NCBI RefSeq assembly: GCF_009295725.1
Contig: NZ_WHJC01000001.1
Location: 1-64,000, forward strand
DNA from: Clostridium tarantellae
GTDB taxonomy: Bacteria > Bacillota > Clostridia > Clostridiales > Clostridiaceae
Reading direction: 5' to 3'
Length of the DNA stretch: 64,000 nt
Made by a program: the position numbers and the translations under genes. Of the stretch, positions 9,405 through 18,815 are shown piece after piece. The stretch's first letter is position 1. Each line of letters opens with the position of its first letter. Under the pieces are notes generated by a model, which did no database searches, was not told where the DNA came from, and saw nothing but the letters and a program-made list of their open reading frames with translations.

Positions 9405-11204
9405 TTATGAATTTTTAAATATATTTTCAAATTCATTACCATCTATTTTCTCTTTTTCTAATAAAGTTTCAGCTACTGCGTGAAGTTTACTCATATGCTC
9501 TTGTAATATTCTTTCTGCTCTCTCATAAGCTTCATCTACAAGGCCTTTAATTTCTTTATCAATCTTAGAACTTATTTCTTCACTTACATTTCTACTTTTT
9601 CCTATATCTCTTCCTAAGAATACTTCATTATTATCTTGGCCGAAAGATATAGGTCCAATCTCATCACTCATTCCATATTGCATTACCATATTTCTAGCTA
9701 TACTACTAGTTCTATCAATATCATTTTTAGCTCCAGTACTTATATCTCCTATAACTAGCTTTTCAGCAACTCTTCCACCTAATAATCCTACCATTTCATC
9801 TTTTAACTTTGACTTAGATACATGACTTCTATCATCATCTGGAAGATGCATTGTATAGCCTGCGGCCATACCTCTAGGAATTATACTTATTTCATGAACT
9901 GGATCCGCATGTTCTAAACATCTCATAACTACTGCATGCCCCGCTTCATGGAAAGCTGTAATTCTTTTATCGTGTTCACTTATAACTCTACTTTTCTTTT
10001 CTGGGCCTGCTATAACTCTTGTTATAGCTTCTTCCATATCATTCATATCTATAGCTTGCTTTTTTCTTCTAACTGCTAATAAAGCAGCTTCATTAGTTAA
10101 GTTTTCTAAATCAGCTCCACTAAATCCCGGAGTTCTTTTTGCTAATACTTTAAGTTCAACTTCTTCATTTAACGGTTTATTTCTAGTATGAACTTTTAAT
10201 ATTTCTTCTCTACCTGTAACATCAGGAGCACCTACAACAATCTGTCTATCAAATCTACCTGGTCTCAATAAGGCTGGATCTAATATATCTGGTCTATTAG
10301 TAGCTGCAATCATTATAATTCCTTCATTTACTCCAAAACCATCCATTTCAACAAGAAGTTGATTTAAAGTTTGCTCTCTTTCATCATGACCTCCACCAAC
10401 TCCAGCTCCTCTTTGTCTTCCAACAGCGTCTATTTCATCAATAAAAACTATACAAGGAGCATTTTTCTTGGCTTGCTCAAATAAATCTCTAACTCTTGAA
10501 GCCCCAACACCTACAAACATTTCCACAAAATCCGAACCTGATATGCTAAAAAATGGAACTCCAGCTTCTCCTGCAATAGCCTTAGCTAATAATGTTTTAC
10601 CTGTTCCTGGAGGCCCTACTAATAGTACCCCTTTTGGTATTCTTGCACCCATTTCTATATATCTTTTAGGTTGCTTTAAGAAATCTACAATTTCCTCTAA
10701 TTCAGCTTTTTCCTCATCTGCTCCTGCTACATCTTTAAATGTAACTTTTTTACTATCTGGTGAAGCTAATTTTGCTCTACTTTTTCCAAAGTTCATTACA
10801 CCTCTATTACCACCACCACCTTGTGATTGTTGCATAAACATAAAGAAAAATGATAAAAATATTACCATCATTAATATAGTTGGTATTACTTGAAACCAAA
10901 CAGACATATTTGCTGGAGGTTCAAAAGTAACATCTGCTGTACTTGGTGTAGATTGCATTAATTTTGAAAATGTTTCTGCTGGAGCATATGTATTAAAAGT
11001 TGTTCCATCTTTTAATACACCTTCTATAGAATCTTTTTCTTCTATAATTGTTACCTTTTTAACTTCATCGTTTTTCCATTTTTGTTCAAAAGAACTATAA
11101 CTTATATTAGACTTAACTTCTCCGCCTTTATAGAAAGCATATGCTGCCGTTATTATTAAAAAGAAGATTATAATCCAGGCCGTTAAACTTGACATTTTTT
11201 TCAT
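9405..11204 (-). CDS. ftsH: ATP-dependent zinc metalloprotease FtsH
   Basis: Membrane-anchored AAA+ protease that pulls damaged or regulatory proteins into a zinc protease chamber. In order: TM helix 8-25, extracytoplasmic part 26-103, TM helix 104-124, a Gly-rich linker, Walker A GPPGTGKT (197-204), Walker [10 protein letters not shown] (252-260), the second region of homology [19 protein letters not shown] (301-319) and the zinc site HEAGH (419-423). Its 599 aa are slightly shorter than B. subtilis FtsH, mostly at the C-terminal tail. ATG 11204 has a purine-rich GAGAGGGGGG site upstream. It follows tilS-hpt as in Bacillus. Confidence 0.98.
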   Translation of the reverse strand: MKKMSSLTAWIIIFFLIITAAYAFYKGGEVKSNISYSSFEQKWKNDEVKKVTIIEEKDSIEGVLKDGTTFNTYAPAETFSKLMQSTPSTADVTFEPPANMSVWFQVIPTILMMVIFLSFFFMFMQQSQGGGGNRGVMNFGKSRAKLASPDSKKVTFKDVAGADEEKAELEEIVDFLKQPKRYIEMGARIPKGVLLVGPPGTGKTLLAKAIAGEAGVPFFSISGSDFVEMFVGVGASRVRDLFEQAKKNAPCIVFIDEIDAVGRQRGAGVGGGHDEREQTLNQLLVEMDGFGVNEGIIMIAATNRPDILDPALLRPGRFDRQIVVGAPDVTGREEILKVHTRNKPLNEEVELKVLAKRTPGFSGADLENLTNEAALLAVRRKKQAIDMNDMEEAITRVIAGPEKKSRVISEHDKRITAFHEAGHAVVMRCLEHADPVHEISIIPRGMAAGYTMHLPDDDRSHVSKSKLKDEMVGLLGGRVAEKLVIGDISTGAKNDIDRTSSIARNMVMQYGMSDEIGPISFGQDNNEVFLGRDIGKSRNVSEEISSKIDKEIKGLVDEAYERAERILQEHMSKLHAVAETLLEKEKIDGNEFENIFKNS

Positions 11205-11238
11205 TTCTATGGCCCCCCTCTCTCAAATTACTTATAAA

Positions 11239-11267
11239 ATTTTAACACAATATTTTTATTTTTACAA
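11239..11267 (-). promoter_or_regulatory. Probable ftsH promoter
   Basis: TTGTAA (11262-11267), a 17-bp spacer, TAAAAT (11239-11244), about 35 bp upstream of ftsH. Confidence 0.5.
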
Positions 11268-11284
11268 TATTTACTATTTATTAT

Positions 11285-11836
11285 TTACTTCTCATAAATT
11301 TCTCTTTTTAATGAACCTATGAAAGGTAAATTCCTATAATTTTCAGCATAATCAATTCCATATCCTACAATAAATTCATCTGGAACTTCAAATCCTATAT
11401 ACTTTACTTTAATATCTGATTTTCTTCTAGCTTCTTTATTTAATAAAGCTACAATTTCTATACTATTTGCTTTTCTTGCCTTTAAATATTCTAATAAATA
11501 ACTTAAAGTTACACCTGTATCAACAATATCTTCTACTATTAATACATCTTTACCTTCTATATCGTTATCTAAATCTTTTAAAATTCTTACTACTCCTGAT
11601 GTTTCTGTAGAGTTTCCATAACTAGATACAGCCATAAAGTCTATAGCACAAGGAATTGTTATATATTTAATTAAGTCTGATGTAAAAACAACAGATCCTT
11701 TTAATACACCAACTATTAAAAGATCTTTATTACTATAATCATTGCTTATCTCTTGTGCTAATTCTTTAATTCTCTTAATCAAAACTTCTTCTGAATATAA
11801 AACTTTTTCAACATCATTTATAATATTTTTTTGCAT
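11285..11836 (-). CDS. hpt: Hypoxanthine phosphoribosyltransferase
   Basis: Salvages hypoxanthine and guanine to IMP and GMP using PRPP. The 183-aa PRTase fold has the PRPP-binding loop VLIVEDIVDTGVTLSYL (about 92-108) and the KGSVVFTSDL phosphate loop. I use ATG 11836, which has GAGAGGAA about 6 nt upstream, rather than the earlier in-frame TTG. This leaves 4 bp after the tilS stop, so the two genes are translationally close. tilS-hpt-ftsH is a conserved Firmicutes order. Confidence 0.95.
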   Translation of the reverse strand: MQKNIINDVEKVLYSEEVLIKRIKELAQEISNDYSNKDLLIVGVLKGSVVFTSDLIKYITIPCAIDFMAVSSYGNSTETSGVVRILKDLDNDIEGKDVLIVEDIVDTGVTLSYLLEYLKARKANSIEIVALLNKEARRKSDIKVKYIGFEVPDEFIVGYGIDYAENYRNLPFIGSLKREIYEK

Positions 11837-11840
11837 ATTT

Positions 11841-13241
11841 TTATTCCTCTCTTTCAAATTTAACTTTTAATATATTTTTAGTTTTTTTATTAATTTTAAA
11901 TTCATCACTTACTTTTACACCAACTACCCATGCAATTTTATCATTAAATATCAATAATGGAATTTCACTTCTTTTATCTTTTGGAATTTTACAATCCATA
12001 AAAATATCTTTTAATTTTTTTGAACATTTCATTCCTAAAGGAACTATTCTATCTCCATCTCTTCTATTTCTTATACTAATGTTAGAAATTTTATCATAAT
12101 CAAAATATTTTGTGAATTCATCATTAAAATTAATTTTATTATTTGTTAATGAAAATTCAAATTTTCCAAAATAATCATCATAAATATTTATAATTTTATT
12201 TTCTTTAAGCTCTATATGTAAATTTCCTAACTCAATTTTATCTTTTTTTAAATCCTTATTTAAATTTTCTTTTAAAATAAGCTTAATTTTCCCATATTCA
12301 TTTTTAGCTATTACACCATTAGTTATATGTATATTTTTTCCTGTTTCTCCCTTTTGCAATGTTATTATATCGTATATATGCTTCATTTCAAAATTATTAA
12401 ATTTTTTACTAATATTCATTAAAGACTTTTTTATAATTCTAGTTAATATAGCTTCTTTTTCATTAAAAGCATCCTCTTTTATAACTATACTATCACTAAA
12501 ATTCTCACAATATTTTTTATATCTTTCAGTGACAACTTCTTCTATAAACTCAACGTCTTTACTGCATGAATAGGCTAATCTATTTAAGGTAGATATTAAA
12601 TTAGCATTGAAATTTTCTTCTAAAAAAGGTATAGCTTTTAATCTTATTTTATTTCTAGAATATATTTCTTCTAAATTAGTTTCATCAATTCTTGCTTTAA
12701 GATTCTCGTTTGCACAATAATTTTCTATTTCTTTTCTAGTTAAGCATAAAATTGGTCTTATATATAAATTATCTCTTATAGGTTTTATTCCTGTAAGTCC
12801 TTCAATTCCACTTCCTCTTACTGCCCTCATTATAACTGTTTCTGCTTGATCATTAGAATTATGTGCTATTGCTATTTTGCTTATATTGAATTGTTTTTTT
12901 ACCTCATTAAAAAAGGAATATCTCTCTTCCCTACCAGCCATTTCTGTAGATATAGATTTTTCTTTTGATATATTATTTATATCTACTCTTTTTATACTTA
13001 TAGGAATATCTAAATACTTGCAAATTTCTTTACAATATTCTTCATCTTTTAATGCATTTTCTCCTCTTAAACAATGGTTTACATGTGCAGCATGTAATTT
13101 AATCTGTAAATCATCTTTTAATTTATGTAATATATACAATAAACATACTGAATCTGGACCTCCTGATAAAGCAATTAAAACTTTATCACCCTTATCCATC
13201 ATAGAGTTATCTCTAATAAAATTTTTAACTTTATTTATCAT
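11841..13241 (-). CDS. tilS: tRNA(Ile)-lysidine synthase
   Basis: Converts C34 of tRNA-Ile(CAT) to lysidine so that it reads AUA, which is essential in an AT-rich genome. The 466 aa begin with a PP-loop ATPase domain, SGGPDS at 26-31, followed by AAHVNHCLRGENA and the TilS-specific C-terminal domain with RNRRDGDRIVPLGM. The start is ATG 13241, preceded by GGGG; an in-frame GTG 15 bp upstream is less likely. Forms a unit with hpt. Confidence 0.93.
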   Translation of the reverse strand: MINKVKNFIRDNSMMDKGDKVLIALSGGPDSVCLLYILHKLKDDLQIKLHAAHVNHCLRGENALKDEEYCKEICKYLDIPISIKRVDINNISKEKSISTEMAGREERYSFFNEVKKQFNISKIAIAHNSNDQAETVIMRAVRGSGIEGLTGIKPIRDNLYIRPILCLTRKEIENYCANENLKARIDETNLEEIYSRNKIRLKAIPFLEENFNANLISTLNRLAYSCSKDVEFIEEVVTERYKKYCENFSDSIVIKEDAFNEKEAILTRIIKKSLMNISKKFNNFEMKHIYDIITLQKGETGKNIHITNGVIAKNEYGKIKLILKENLNKDLKKDKIELGNLHIELKENKIINIYDDYFGKFEFSLTNNKINFNDEFTKYFDYDKISNISIRNRRDGDRIVPLGMKCSKKLKDIFMDCKIPKDKRSEIPLLIFNDKIAWVVGVKVSDEFKINKKTKNILKVKFEREE

Positions 13242-13352
13242 ATTTTTGCCCCACACTATTATAAATTTTAATACTTTATTATAACATAATAATTTTCTTG
13301 TTAAAATTCTTATTTAATATGTAATGGCAATTATTCATTTTTATCAAATAAA

Positions 13353-13411
13353 TTGGCTATTTTCTAAGATATTAATAATACTATAATAATACTATTTCAA
13401 CTTAGTAAATA
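13353..13411. repeat. Long imperfect inverted repeat between spoIIE and tilS
   Basis: GGCTATTT-t-CTAAG pairs with CTTAG-t-AAATAGCC around a loop of about 32 nt that itself contains two copies of ATAATACT. No clear T-run follows, so it is not a classical terminator. The rest of the 256-bp gap (13242-13497) is featureless AT-rich sequence. Confidence 0.55.
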
Positions 13412-13497
13412 GCCCATATTAAAATTTAAAATACTTTTGTAAATTAATTACGTTATTAATTTTTAATATTTTCATATAACTCTAAATTTATTCTTAA

Positions 13498-15894
13498 TTA
13501 ATATAATGCATATATTTTTGATACAACTACAGTCATATCATCATTAGCTTTTCCTCCACTTAATTCTTTAGCTTTTTCTACTATTGCTAAAGATAAATCT
13601 TTAGGTTGTTTATAATGAGTATCTCTTAAAAATTCAACTAACCACTCAATTGAAAAAGATCCATCTCTATTTATATCTAAAATGCCATCACTGATTGTTA
13701 CTATTATATCTCCATTAGAAATTTTCTTTTCAACTGTATCTATATCAGCATTTTCTAAAACTCCAAATGGTAAAGTTTTAGAATCAATTGCTTCAATTTT
13801 ACTACCTCGTTTTATAAAGCTTTCAACTGCACCAACTTTCATAAATTTAGCATTTCCAGTATATAAATCTATTTTAGTCATATCTAGCGTAGAAAATTTT
13901 TCATCCTCACTGAACTTTATATTCATTAGTGAATTTACAGCATCAATAGCAGTCATTTCATTAAATCCAACTTCCATAAATTGCTCTATTATTTCAACTG
14001 CTATTTTACTTTCTAATCCTGCTTCTGGTCCTGATCCCATTCCATCTGATACAACTACAATATAATTTCCATCTTTAGTTTTACCATAACTATATGAATC
14101 TCCTGTATATTTTTCACCACTTTTAGTTGCTACTGCAACACATGATGATATATGATACTTAGGAGATTCTTCTATTAAAACTTCACATATATTAGTTTTA
14201 GGATCTATACAACATCCTTCTCCACCTATACTCATAGTTCTCCCTACAATTTTATTTATAATAGGCAGTGCTTCCTTAACACAAAGTTGTGCTCCACAAC
14301 AATTATTCATATTTAGTTTTATATTTAATCTACCACTTTTATCGTTGTAACATAATATATCACTAAACTCAATATTATTTTTTAGTAAAGATTTTCTCAA
14401 TAATTTTTCTACTTCCACACACAAAATTAATTCTTTATTAAAATCATCAACAATTTCATCTATTGTTAATGCCATATTATTAATATGATTTGCTAATAAT
14501 TTTCTTCCTTCCCCCATTCTTTGTCTCAACATTTCATTTATTATGTGATTATTTATTGTTTCTTCTAAATTTTTTATTAATGCATATTTTTTAATACATT
14601 TTTTTTCTAACTCTTTTGGAAATTCATTAATTCCACTTTCATAATTATTTATAAGTTCTGCAAAACCATTATAAGTTGCATGTAATTCTCTTTTCCAACA
14701 CATATATCGCATATCACATTCGCTACAAGTTCTATCTGAAAGATTTTCAACTAAAGCATTCCCTTTATTCTTCATCATTAACTTATCATTATTAACTAAA
14801 TTATTTAAAGTAATACTCATAGTTCCTAATACATCCGTAAAATCTCTTAATTTACTTGTTAGTTCCTGTTTAATTTTTTTAAAATGTACTTCACTATAAT
14901 GCTCAATTTTTTTTTCTTTATTAATTTCTAAAACTAAATTTTCAAATATTTTTTTTGGTATAAATAAAAACATTAATGATGATATTAAACACTCTTGCAT
15001 TACTTGTATAGTAAAATTTTTCGTATATATTGTTATAGCAATGAATATTATATTAAAAGATAAAAAAGTTAAAACTTTACCTGCTTCTTTAAAAATCCCA
15101 CATATAAGACCACAGGCTCCATATATAGTTACATAATAAAGCAAATCTCCAGATGCAAACCCTAAAATCAAACCCATTGATATACCGATACAAGCTCCCA
15201 TATTTATATCTGTTATATATGAAATAAATATAACAAAAAATAAAGCAACTATATTTCTTATATCTAACCCCAAAAATTTTATATTACCTATACCAACAAT
15301 AACTAAGCATAAAAATAATCCTATACTAATTATTTCATCAGTTGAAAAAAAATGTTGAACTTTAATATCTTCTAAACATTTTAAAGTATATTTAATCATA
15401 TAATATATTGGATAAATTAAAGCAATCATTCCTACTGAAGAAATTAATGTTAACAATATATCTGACTTAACAATAAAAAGTCCATATATGAATGTTATAC
15501 TAAATAATATAAATAAATTTATAAATATATTTATTTTGTTTTTTATTTTCAATGGTATTAAGAAGAATATAACTACTGCTAAAAGCATTAATATATACAT
15601 AGGTACTTGTTCAACTTTCCAAATCAAACTTAAATATCCTAATACCACCCCAACAGATACTATTAATGTTTGCTTTTTACTATTATTTAAAAAAGCTAGT
15701 ACATAAGCCACTCCAAAAGGAGCTAAATTATTAAATTCACCTAAGCTTAAACCTATAGTTACTCTACTAATTAAAACTGCCGATATTATGTTAAAAATTA
15801 TCTTAGAAAAAGATAATTGAAATTTTAGAGATTTTTTATTTTTAGATTTTTTTTCTAATCTTTTATAATTATCAATTTTCACTCCAAATTGCAT
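13498..15894 (-). CDS. spoIIE: Stage II sporulation protein E (PP2C phosphatase)
   Basis: Dephosphorylates the anti-anti-sigma factor SpoIIAA in the forespore, releasing sigma-F, and also sits at the polar septum. N-terminal hydrophobic region with about ten TM segments (about 35-325), a central regulatory region with a Cys cluster (CSECDMRYMCW), and a C-terminal PP2C domain with VVVSDGMGSGPEAG and TISDGILD, whose Asp residues bind Mn. I use ATG 15894 (798 aa), which has AGGGGGA 5 nt upstream; the ATG 15 bp earlier overlaps that site. Its promoter has the 21-bp spacing known for Bacillus spoIIE. Confidence 0.96.
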   Translation of the reverse strand: MQFGVKIDNYKRLEKKSKNKKSLKFQLSFSKIIFNIISAVLISRVTIGLSLGEFNNLAPFGVAYVLAFLNNSKKQTLIVSVGVVLGYLSLIWKVEQVPMYILMLLAVVIFFLIPLKIKNKINIFINLFILFSITFIYGLFIVKSDILLTLISSVGMIALIYPIYYMIKYTLKCLEDIKVQHFFSTDEIISIGLFLCLVIVGIGNIKFLGLDIRNIVALFFVIFISYITDINMGACIGISMGLILGFASGDLLYYVTIYGACGLICGIFKEAGKVLTFLSFNIIFIAITIYTKNFTIQVMQECLISSLMFLFIPKKIFENLVLEINKEKKIEHYSEVHFKKIKQELTSKLRDFTDVLGTMSITLNNLVNNDKLMMKNKGNALVENLSDRTCSECDMRYMCWKRELHATYNGFAELINNYESGINEFPKELEKKCIKKYALIKNLEETINNHIINEMLRQRMGEGRKLLANHINNMALTIDEIVDDFNKELILCVEVEKLLRKSLLKNNIEFSDILCYNDKSGRLNIKLNMNNCCGAQLCVKEALPIINKIVGRTMSIGGEGCCIDPKTNICEVLIEESPKYHISSCVAVATKSGEKYTGDSYSYGKTKDGNYIVVVSDGMGSGPEAGLESKIAVEIIEQFMEVGFNEMTAIDAVNSLMNIKFSEDEKFSTLDMTKIDLYTGNAKFMKVGAVESFIKRGSKIEAIDSKTLPFGVLENADIDTVEKKISNGDIIVTISDGILDINRDGSFSIEWLVEFLRDTHYKQPKDLSLAIVEKAKELSGGKANDDMTVVVSKIYALY

Positions 15895-15928
15895 ATTTCT
15901 CCCCCTCATTTCTAATGAACATAAATAA

Positions 15929-15961
15929 ATTATATCAATATTCTTTGGAAATAATTGTCAA
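15929..15961 (-). promoter_or_regulatory. spoIIE promoter, 21-bp spacer (Spo0A-activated sigma-A type)
   Basis: Perfect TTGACA (15956-15961) and perfect TATAAT (15929-15934) are separated by 21 bp, too far for unaided sigma-A. This is the arrangement known for Spo0A-dependent spoIIE and spoIIG promoters in Bacillus. A partial 0A-box-like TTTTGTC lies at 15990-15996, about 30 bp upstream. Confidence 0.7.
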
Positions 15962-16254
15962 GAAATGAAGTTATTTATTTTTTTTATAAGACAAAAGATG
16001 CCATAAATTTATCTTTGATTTATATATATACTATTTAAAAAGATTTCTTTATACTAAAAAAACTACTAGTAATCCTATTTAATAAGATATTTTATTTTTA
16101 TTTTAAAAATTATATAAATTTTAAATTTGTAAAATATGTTGAATATTTAGATTTGATGTAAGATTTTCATTCAAAGTTTAATATAAAAAATTGAGTAGAA
16201 GAAAAATACTTATTCTATTTTCCTTTATTAGATATTGCTTACTATTAACATATA
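15962..16254. other. Intergenic stretch between spoIIE promoter and tRNA cluster
   Basis: I see no gene here. It holds the 0A-like box, a small AAAGAT/ATCTTT hairpin (15996-16018) and AT-rich sequence. Confidence 0.6.
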
Positions 16255-16285
16255 AAAAAACTCATCTTATTGTAAGATGAGTTTT
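16255..16285 (-). terminator. Terminator of the tRNA cluster
   Basis: A perfect hairpin, ACTCATCTTA/TAAGATGAGT around TTG, with A and T runs on both sides. It directly follows the last tRNA-Leu. Confidence 0.85.
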
Positions 16286-16374
16286 TGGTGCCGAAGACCG
16301 GAATCGAACCGGTACGATGTGTTAGCATCGCAGGATTTTAAGTCCTGTGCGTCTGCCAGTTCCGCCACTTCGGC
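16286..16374 (-). tRNA. tRNA-Leu (TAA), copy 2
   Basis: 89 nt with a long variable arm and encoded CCA. Acceptor GCCGAAG/CTTCGGC, anticodon loop CTTAAAA gives TAA. Identical to the copy at 16554-16642. Last gene of the cluster. Confidence 0.96.
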
Positions 16375-16390
16375 ATGTATTTATTTTTAA

Positions 16391-16467
16391 TGGTAGCGGG
16401 AACAGGATTTGAACCTGCGACCCTTCGGGTATGAACCGAATGCTCTAGCCAACTGAGCTATCCCGCC
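16391..16467 (-). tRNA. tRNA-Met (CAT), elongator type
   Basis: 77 nt. The acceptor GGCGGGA pairs with TCCCGCT (a G-T pair at position 1-72, so not an initiator), anticodon CAT. An Ile lysidine-type CAT tRNA cannot be fully excluded by eye. Confidence 0.85.
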
Positions 16468-16472
16468 ATATC

Positions 16473-16548
<76 letters not shown>

Positions 16549-16553
16549 ATATT

Positions 16554-16642
16554 TGGTGCCGAAGACCGGAATCGAACCGGTACGATGTGTTAGCATCGCA
16601 GGATTTTAAGTCCTGTGCGTCTGCCAGTTCCGCCACTTCGGC
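16554..16642 (-). tRNA. tRNA-Leu (TAA), copy 1
   Basis: First gene of the cluster (transcribed Leu, fMet, Met, Leu). Sequence identical over 89 nt to the copy at 16286-16374. Confidence 0.96.
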
Positions 16643-16678
16643 ATTTCATTTTGCTGTCATCTCTCAACGACAAGATTT

Positions 16679-16707
16679 ATTATACATAAGCTTTGCTATA
16701 GTGTCAA
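16679..16707 (-). promoter_or_regulatory. Full-consensus promoter of the tRNA cluster
   Basis: TTGACA (16702-16707), 17 bp, TATAAT (16679-16684): a 12/12 match, as expected for a strong stable-RNA promoter. Confidence 0.88.
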
Positions 16708-16807
16708 TACTTTTTTCAATTTTTTTATTTTTTTTTATTTAATACTTAAAATATAGATATTAAACCGTATATTTTATACTATATTAGCACATTATTAAAA
16801 TATAAAT

Positions 16808-16834
16808 AAAAAACTCCTATATTAAATATAGGAG
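16808..16834 (-). terminator. Terminator after yabR
   Basis: CTCCTATAT/ATATAGGAG, 9 bp with loop TAA, then T6 on the minus strand, 11 bp after the stop. Confidence 0.85.
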
Positions 16835-16845
16835 CTTTATATTGA

Positions 16846-17250
16846 TTAACCTAAACTTCTTCTTCTTGTTTTTACATCTTGATGTTTTTTCACATCTTGC
16901 AATCTTTCTTCACTATCTTTCAAAAACTTTGACATTATATCTTCAAAGTTATTATTAGATTGTTTTTTCTTTTCATTGCTCCAATCAAATTCAGCTGGTT
17001 TTGCTGATTTTCTTTTTGGAGGCATAGCTTGCTTTATAGACAAGCTAAGTTTACCATTGTCATCAATAGATATTACTTTAACTTTAACAGTATCCTGTTC
17101 TTTTAAATGCTCTCTTATGTCTTTAACATAAGTATCTGCAACTTCTGATATATGAACTAAACCAGTTTTCCCTTCTACTTCAATGAAAGCACCAAAGTTT
17201 GTAATGTTTATTACTTTACCTTCTAATATGTTTCCTGCCATTAAGGTCAT
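16846..17250 (-). CDS. yabR: S1-domain RNA-binding protein (YabR-like)
   Basis: 134 aa. One S1 RNA-binding domain (about 5-75: GNILEGKVINITNFGAFIEV, GLVHISEVADTYV, VKVKVISIDDNGKLSLSIKQ) and a charged, probably disordered C-terminal tail. Proteins of this kind act on ribosomes or RNA; the exact role is not established. The ATG is 12 nt from GGAGG. Last gene of the yabP-yabQ-divIC-yabR group, the same order as in B. subtilis. Confidence 0.88.
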   Translation of the reverse strand: MTLMAGNILEGKVINITNFGAFIEVEGKTGLVHISEVADTYVKDIREHLKEQDTVKVKVISIDDNGKLSLSIKQAMPPKRKSAKPAEFDWSNEKKKQSNNNFEDIMSKFLKDSEERLQDVKKHQDVKTRRRSLG

Positions 17251-17311
17251 GTTTAAAAGATTCCTCCTTAAAATTTAAAATAAATATATGTTATTTACTA
17301 TAATAACCATT

Positions 17312-17590
17312 TTAATTAGTTTTATCAGAATTTACAATTACTTTTTCTCCTGGTTTAATCATACCCAATCTTTCTCGTGCTAATCTTTCAATATACTCAT
17401 CAGTAGTAGATTGATTAACTTCTTCTTGTAATCTTTCATTCTTATTTTTAAGATCTTGTAATTGTTTTTGCTTTCCTTGAATATCACTATTTATCCTTTT
17501 CATGGTAAGCTCTTGCCTAACAATACTAATACAAAATATAGCAATTAATGTTATCATTACTATATTTTTAATATTAAACTTTTTTCTCAT
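17312..17590 (-). CDS. divIC: Septum formation initiator DivIC/FtsB family
   Basis: 92 aa. Short cytoplasmic N-terminus, one TM helix (about 9-25) and an extracellular coiled coil (about 28-65), then RLARERLGMIKPGEKV, the family C-terminal signature. Part of the FtsL-DivIB-DivIC complex that recruits septal wall synthesis. I use ATG 17590, which has GGGGGAT about 7 nt upstream; a longer frame 24 bp upstream lacks a proper site. Confidence 0.9.
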   Translation of the reverse strand: MRKKFNIKNIVMITLIAIFCISIVRQELTMKRINSDIQGKQKQLQDLKNKNERLQEEVNQSTTDEYIERLARERLGMIKPGEKVIVNSDKTN

Positions 17591-17686
17591 ACTTATATCC
17601 CCCATAAATAGCATAGTATGACTATAAGTATATTTTAATCATTATTAATTTTTAATTCAAGAAATTTTTATATTAGTTTTATCATT

Positions 17687-18061
17687 TTATTTACTAAATA
17701 TACTTTTTAATACATATATTAAGTTCTTAACCGTTATTCTTCCACTTTTATATGTTAAATATATAAATTTTTTTTCCATTTTTATAAATTTAGGAGATAT
17801 AAATTTCAAATGAATTAAAACTACTATCCCCATAATTATATATACATATGTTCCTAGAAAAGCATAATTAAATATTAAAAGAAATGCAAAAACAACTAAT
17901 GAACAAAAAATCCAAAATAATATATCTTCAATAATAATTATTAATTTAGGTATTCCATATCCTCTAATTATCCTATAAAAATCAAAAAGAAAACCCGTTA
18001 ATATTCCCGCTAATATAGCAAATATAATTATATTGAATTGTAAATTTAATGGTAAAAGCAT
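17687..18061 (-). CDS. yabQ: Spore cortex biosynthesis protein YabQ
   Basis: 124 aa with four hydrophobic segments in the first 100 residues (starting MLLPLNLQFNIIIFAILAGI) and FLFDFYRIIRGYG, a family hallmark. In Bacillus, YabQ is an outer forespore membrane protein needed for cortex formation. It lies 10 bp behind yabP, so both are probably one mother-cell transcript. Confidence 0.88.
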   Translation of the reverse strand: MLLPLNLQFNIIIFAILAGILTGFLFDFYRIIRGYGIPKLIIIIEDILFWIFCSLVVFAFLLIFNYAFLGTYVYIIMGIVVLIHLKFISPKFIKMEKKFIYLTYKSGRITVKNLIYVLKSIFSK

Positions 18062-18071
18062 AATTATTTAA

Positions 18072-18359
18072 TCACCTTCCTAAAATTTTAGGAAAAAAAT
18101 TTTTTTTAGATTTTTTCCCAATATAATTTAGTGAATATACATATCCTGATATTATTACCTCACCATTTTGTACATCTAATTTATTCATTTTTAACCCTTC
18201 ACCTTTTATAATTAATAACCCTAAATTAGTATTAACACTTATTTTTTCTTCATTAAATCCTAAAACTTCTAAAACACCTGTTAACCATAATTTTTTTCTA
18301 TCTTCTAAAGATAAGTTACTTTTTTTATTTTCAAGTGTTAATTCTTTTTTATTATTCAC
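18072..18359 (-). CDS. yabP: Sporulation protein YabP
   Basis: 95 aa, soluble, YabP/YqfC family: LSLEDRKKLWLTGVLEVLGF, then ITSGY-type beta strands (here EVIISGYVYSLNYIG). It starts with GTG 18359, 4 nt from GGAGGGGG. YabP works with YabQ in cortex formation (family knowledge). Confidence 0.86.
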   Translation of the reverse strand: MNNKKELTLENKKSNLSLEDRKKLWLTGVLEVLGFNEEKISVNTNLGLLIIKGEGLKMNKLDVQNGEVIISGYVYSLNYIGKKSKKNFFPKILGR

Positions 18360-18382
18360 TAAACCCCCTCCTAAAAATTTAA

Positions 18383-18410
18383 CAAGTATTACCCTAACTT
18401 ATAATTATGC
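18383..18410 (-). promoter_or_regulatory. Possible sigma-E promoter of yabP-yabQ
   Basis: -35-like GCATAAT (18404-18410), a 13-bp spacer, -10-like AATACTTG (18383-18390). The -35 fits KMATATT at 6 of 7; the -10 is weak. yabP is a sigma-E gene in Bacillus. Confidence 0.35.
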
Positions 18411-18420
18411 ATTATAATAA

Positions 18421-18461
18421 AAAAAAATGACCAATAGGTTTTATTAATACCTACTAGTCAT
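18421..18461 (-). terminator. Terminator after rqcP
   Basis: Hairpin of ATGAC/GTCAT and TAGGT/ACCTA with a small internal loop, followed by T8-9 on the minus strand. Confidence 0.8.
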
Positions 18462-18467
18462 CAATTA

Positions 18468-18731
18468 TTATTCATCTTTATCTTCTTCGCCTCCTAAAAT
18501 TTTATACATATCTTTAGCATTTTCTTTTCTAACATGATCTGCTATATTTATAATTTCTGCTTTTAAACTTCTATTTCCAAATAATATTTCTATAACATCA
18601 CCTTCTTTTACATCTGTAGAAGGTTTTGCTACCTTATTATTAATAATCACTCTTCCACCTTCACATGCTTCTTTAGCAATTGTTCTTCTTTTTATTATTC
18701 TAGAAACTTTTAAATATTTATCTAATCTCAT
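18468..18731 (-). CDS. rqcP: S4-domain ribosome-associated protein RqcP (YabO/Hsp15 family)
   Basis: 87 aa, almost entirely an S4 RNA-binding domain: MRLDKYLKVSRIIKRRTIAKEAC, then GGRVIINNKVAKPSTDVKEGD. In Bacillus this protein binds stalled 50S subunits and helps RqcH add alanine tails in ribosome quality control. The start is ATG 18731 (9 nt after AGGAG); the ATG 6 bp earlier is too close to that site. Confidence 0.9.
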   Translation of the reverse strand: MRLDKYLKVSRIIKRRTIAKEACEGGRVIINNKVAKPSTDVKEGDVIEILFGNRSLKAEIINIADHVRKENAKDMYKILGGEEDKDE

Positions 18732-18764
18732 AAACATCTTCTCCTAAAATTATTACATATTGCT

Positions 18765-18793
18765 AGAGAACCCAAGAAAATCTTGGGTTCTCT
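18765..18793 (-). terminator. Terminator after hup
   Basis: A perfect 13-bp stem, AGAGAACCCAAGA and its complement, with an AAA loop, 22 bp after the hup stop. Confidence 0.85.
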
Positions 18794-18815
18794 ATTATAA
18801 ATTTTAATTAACTAA

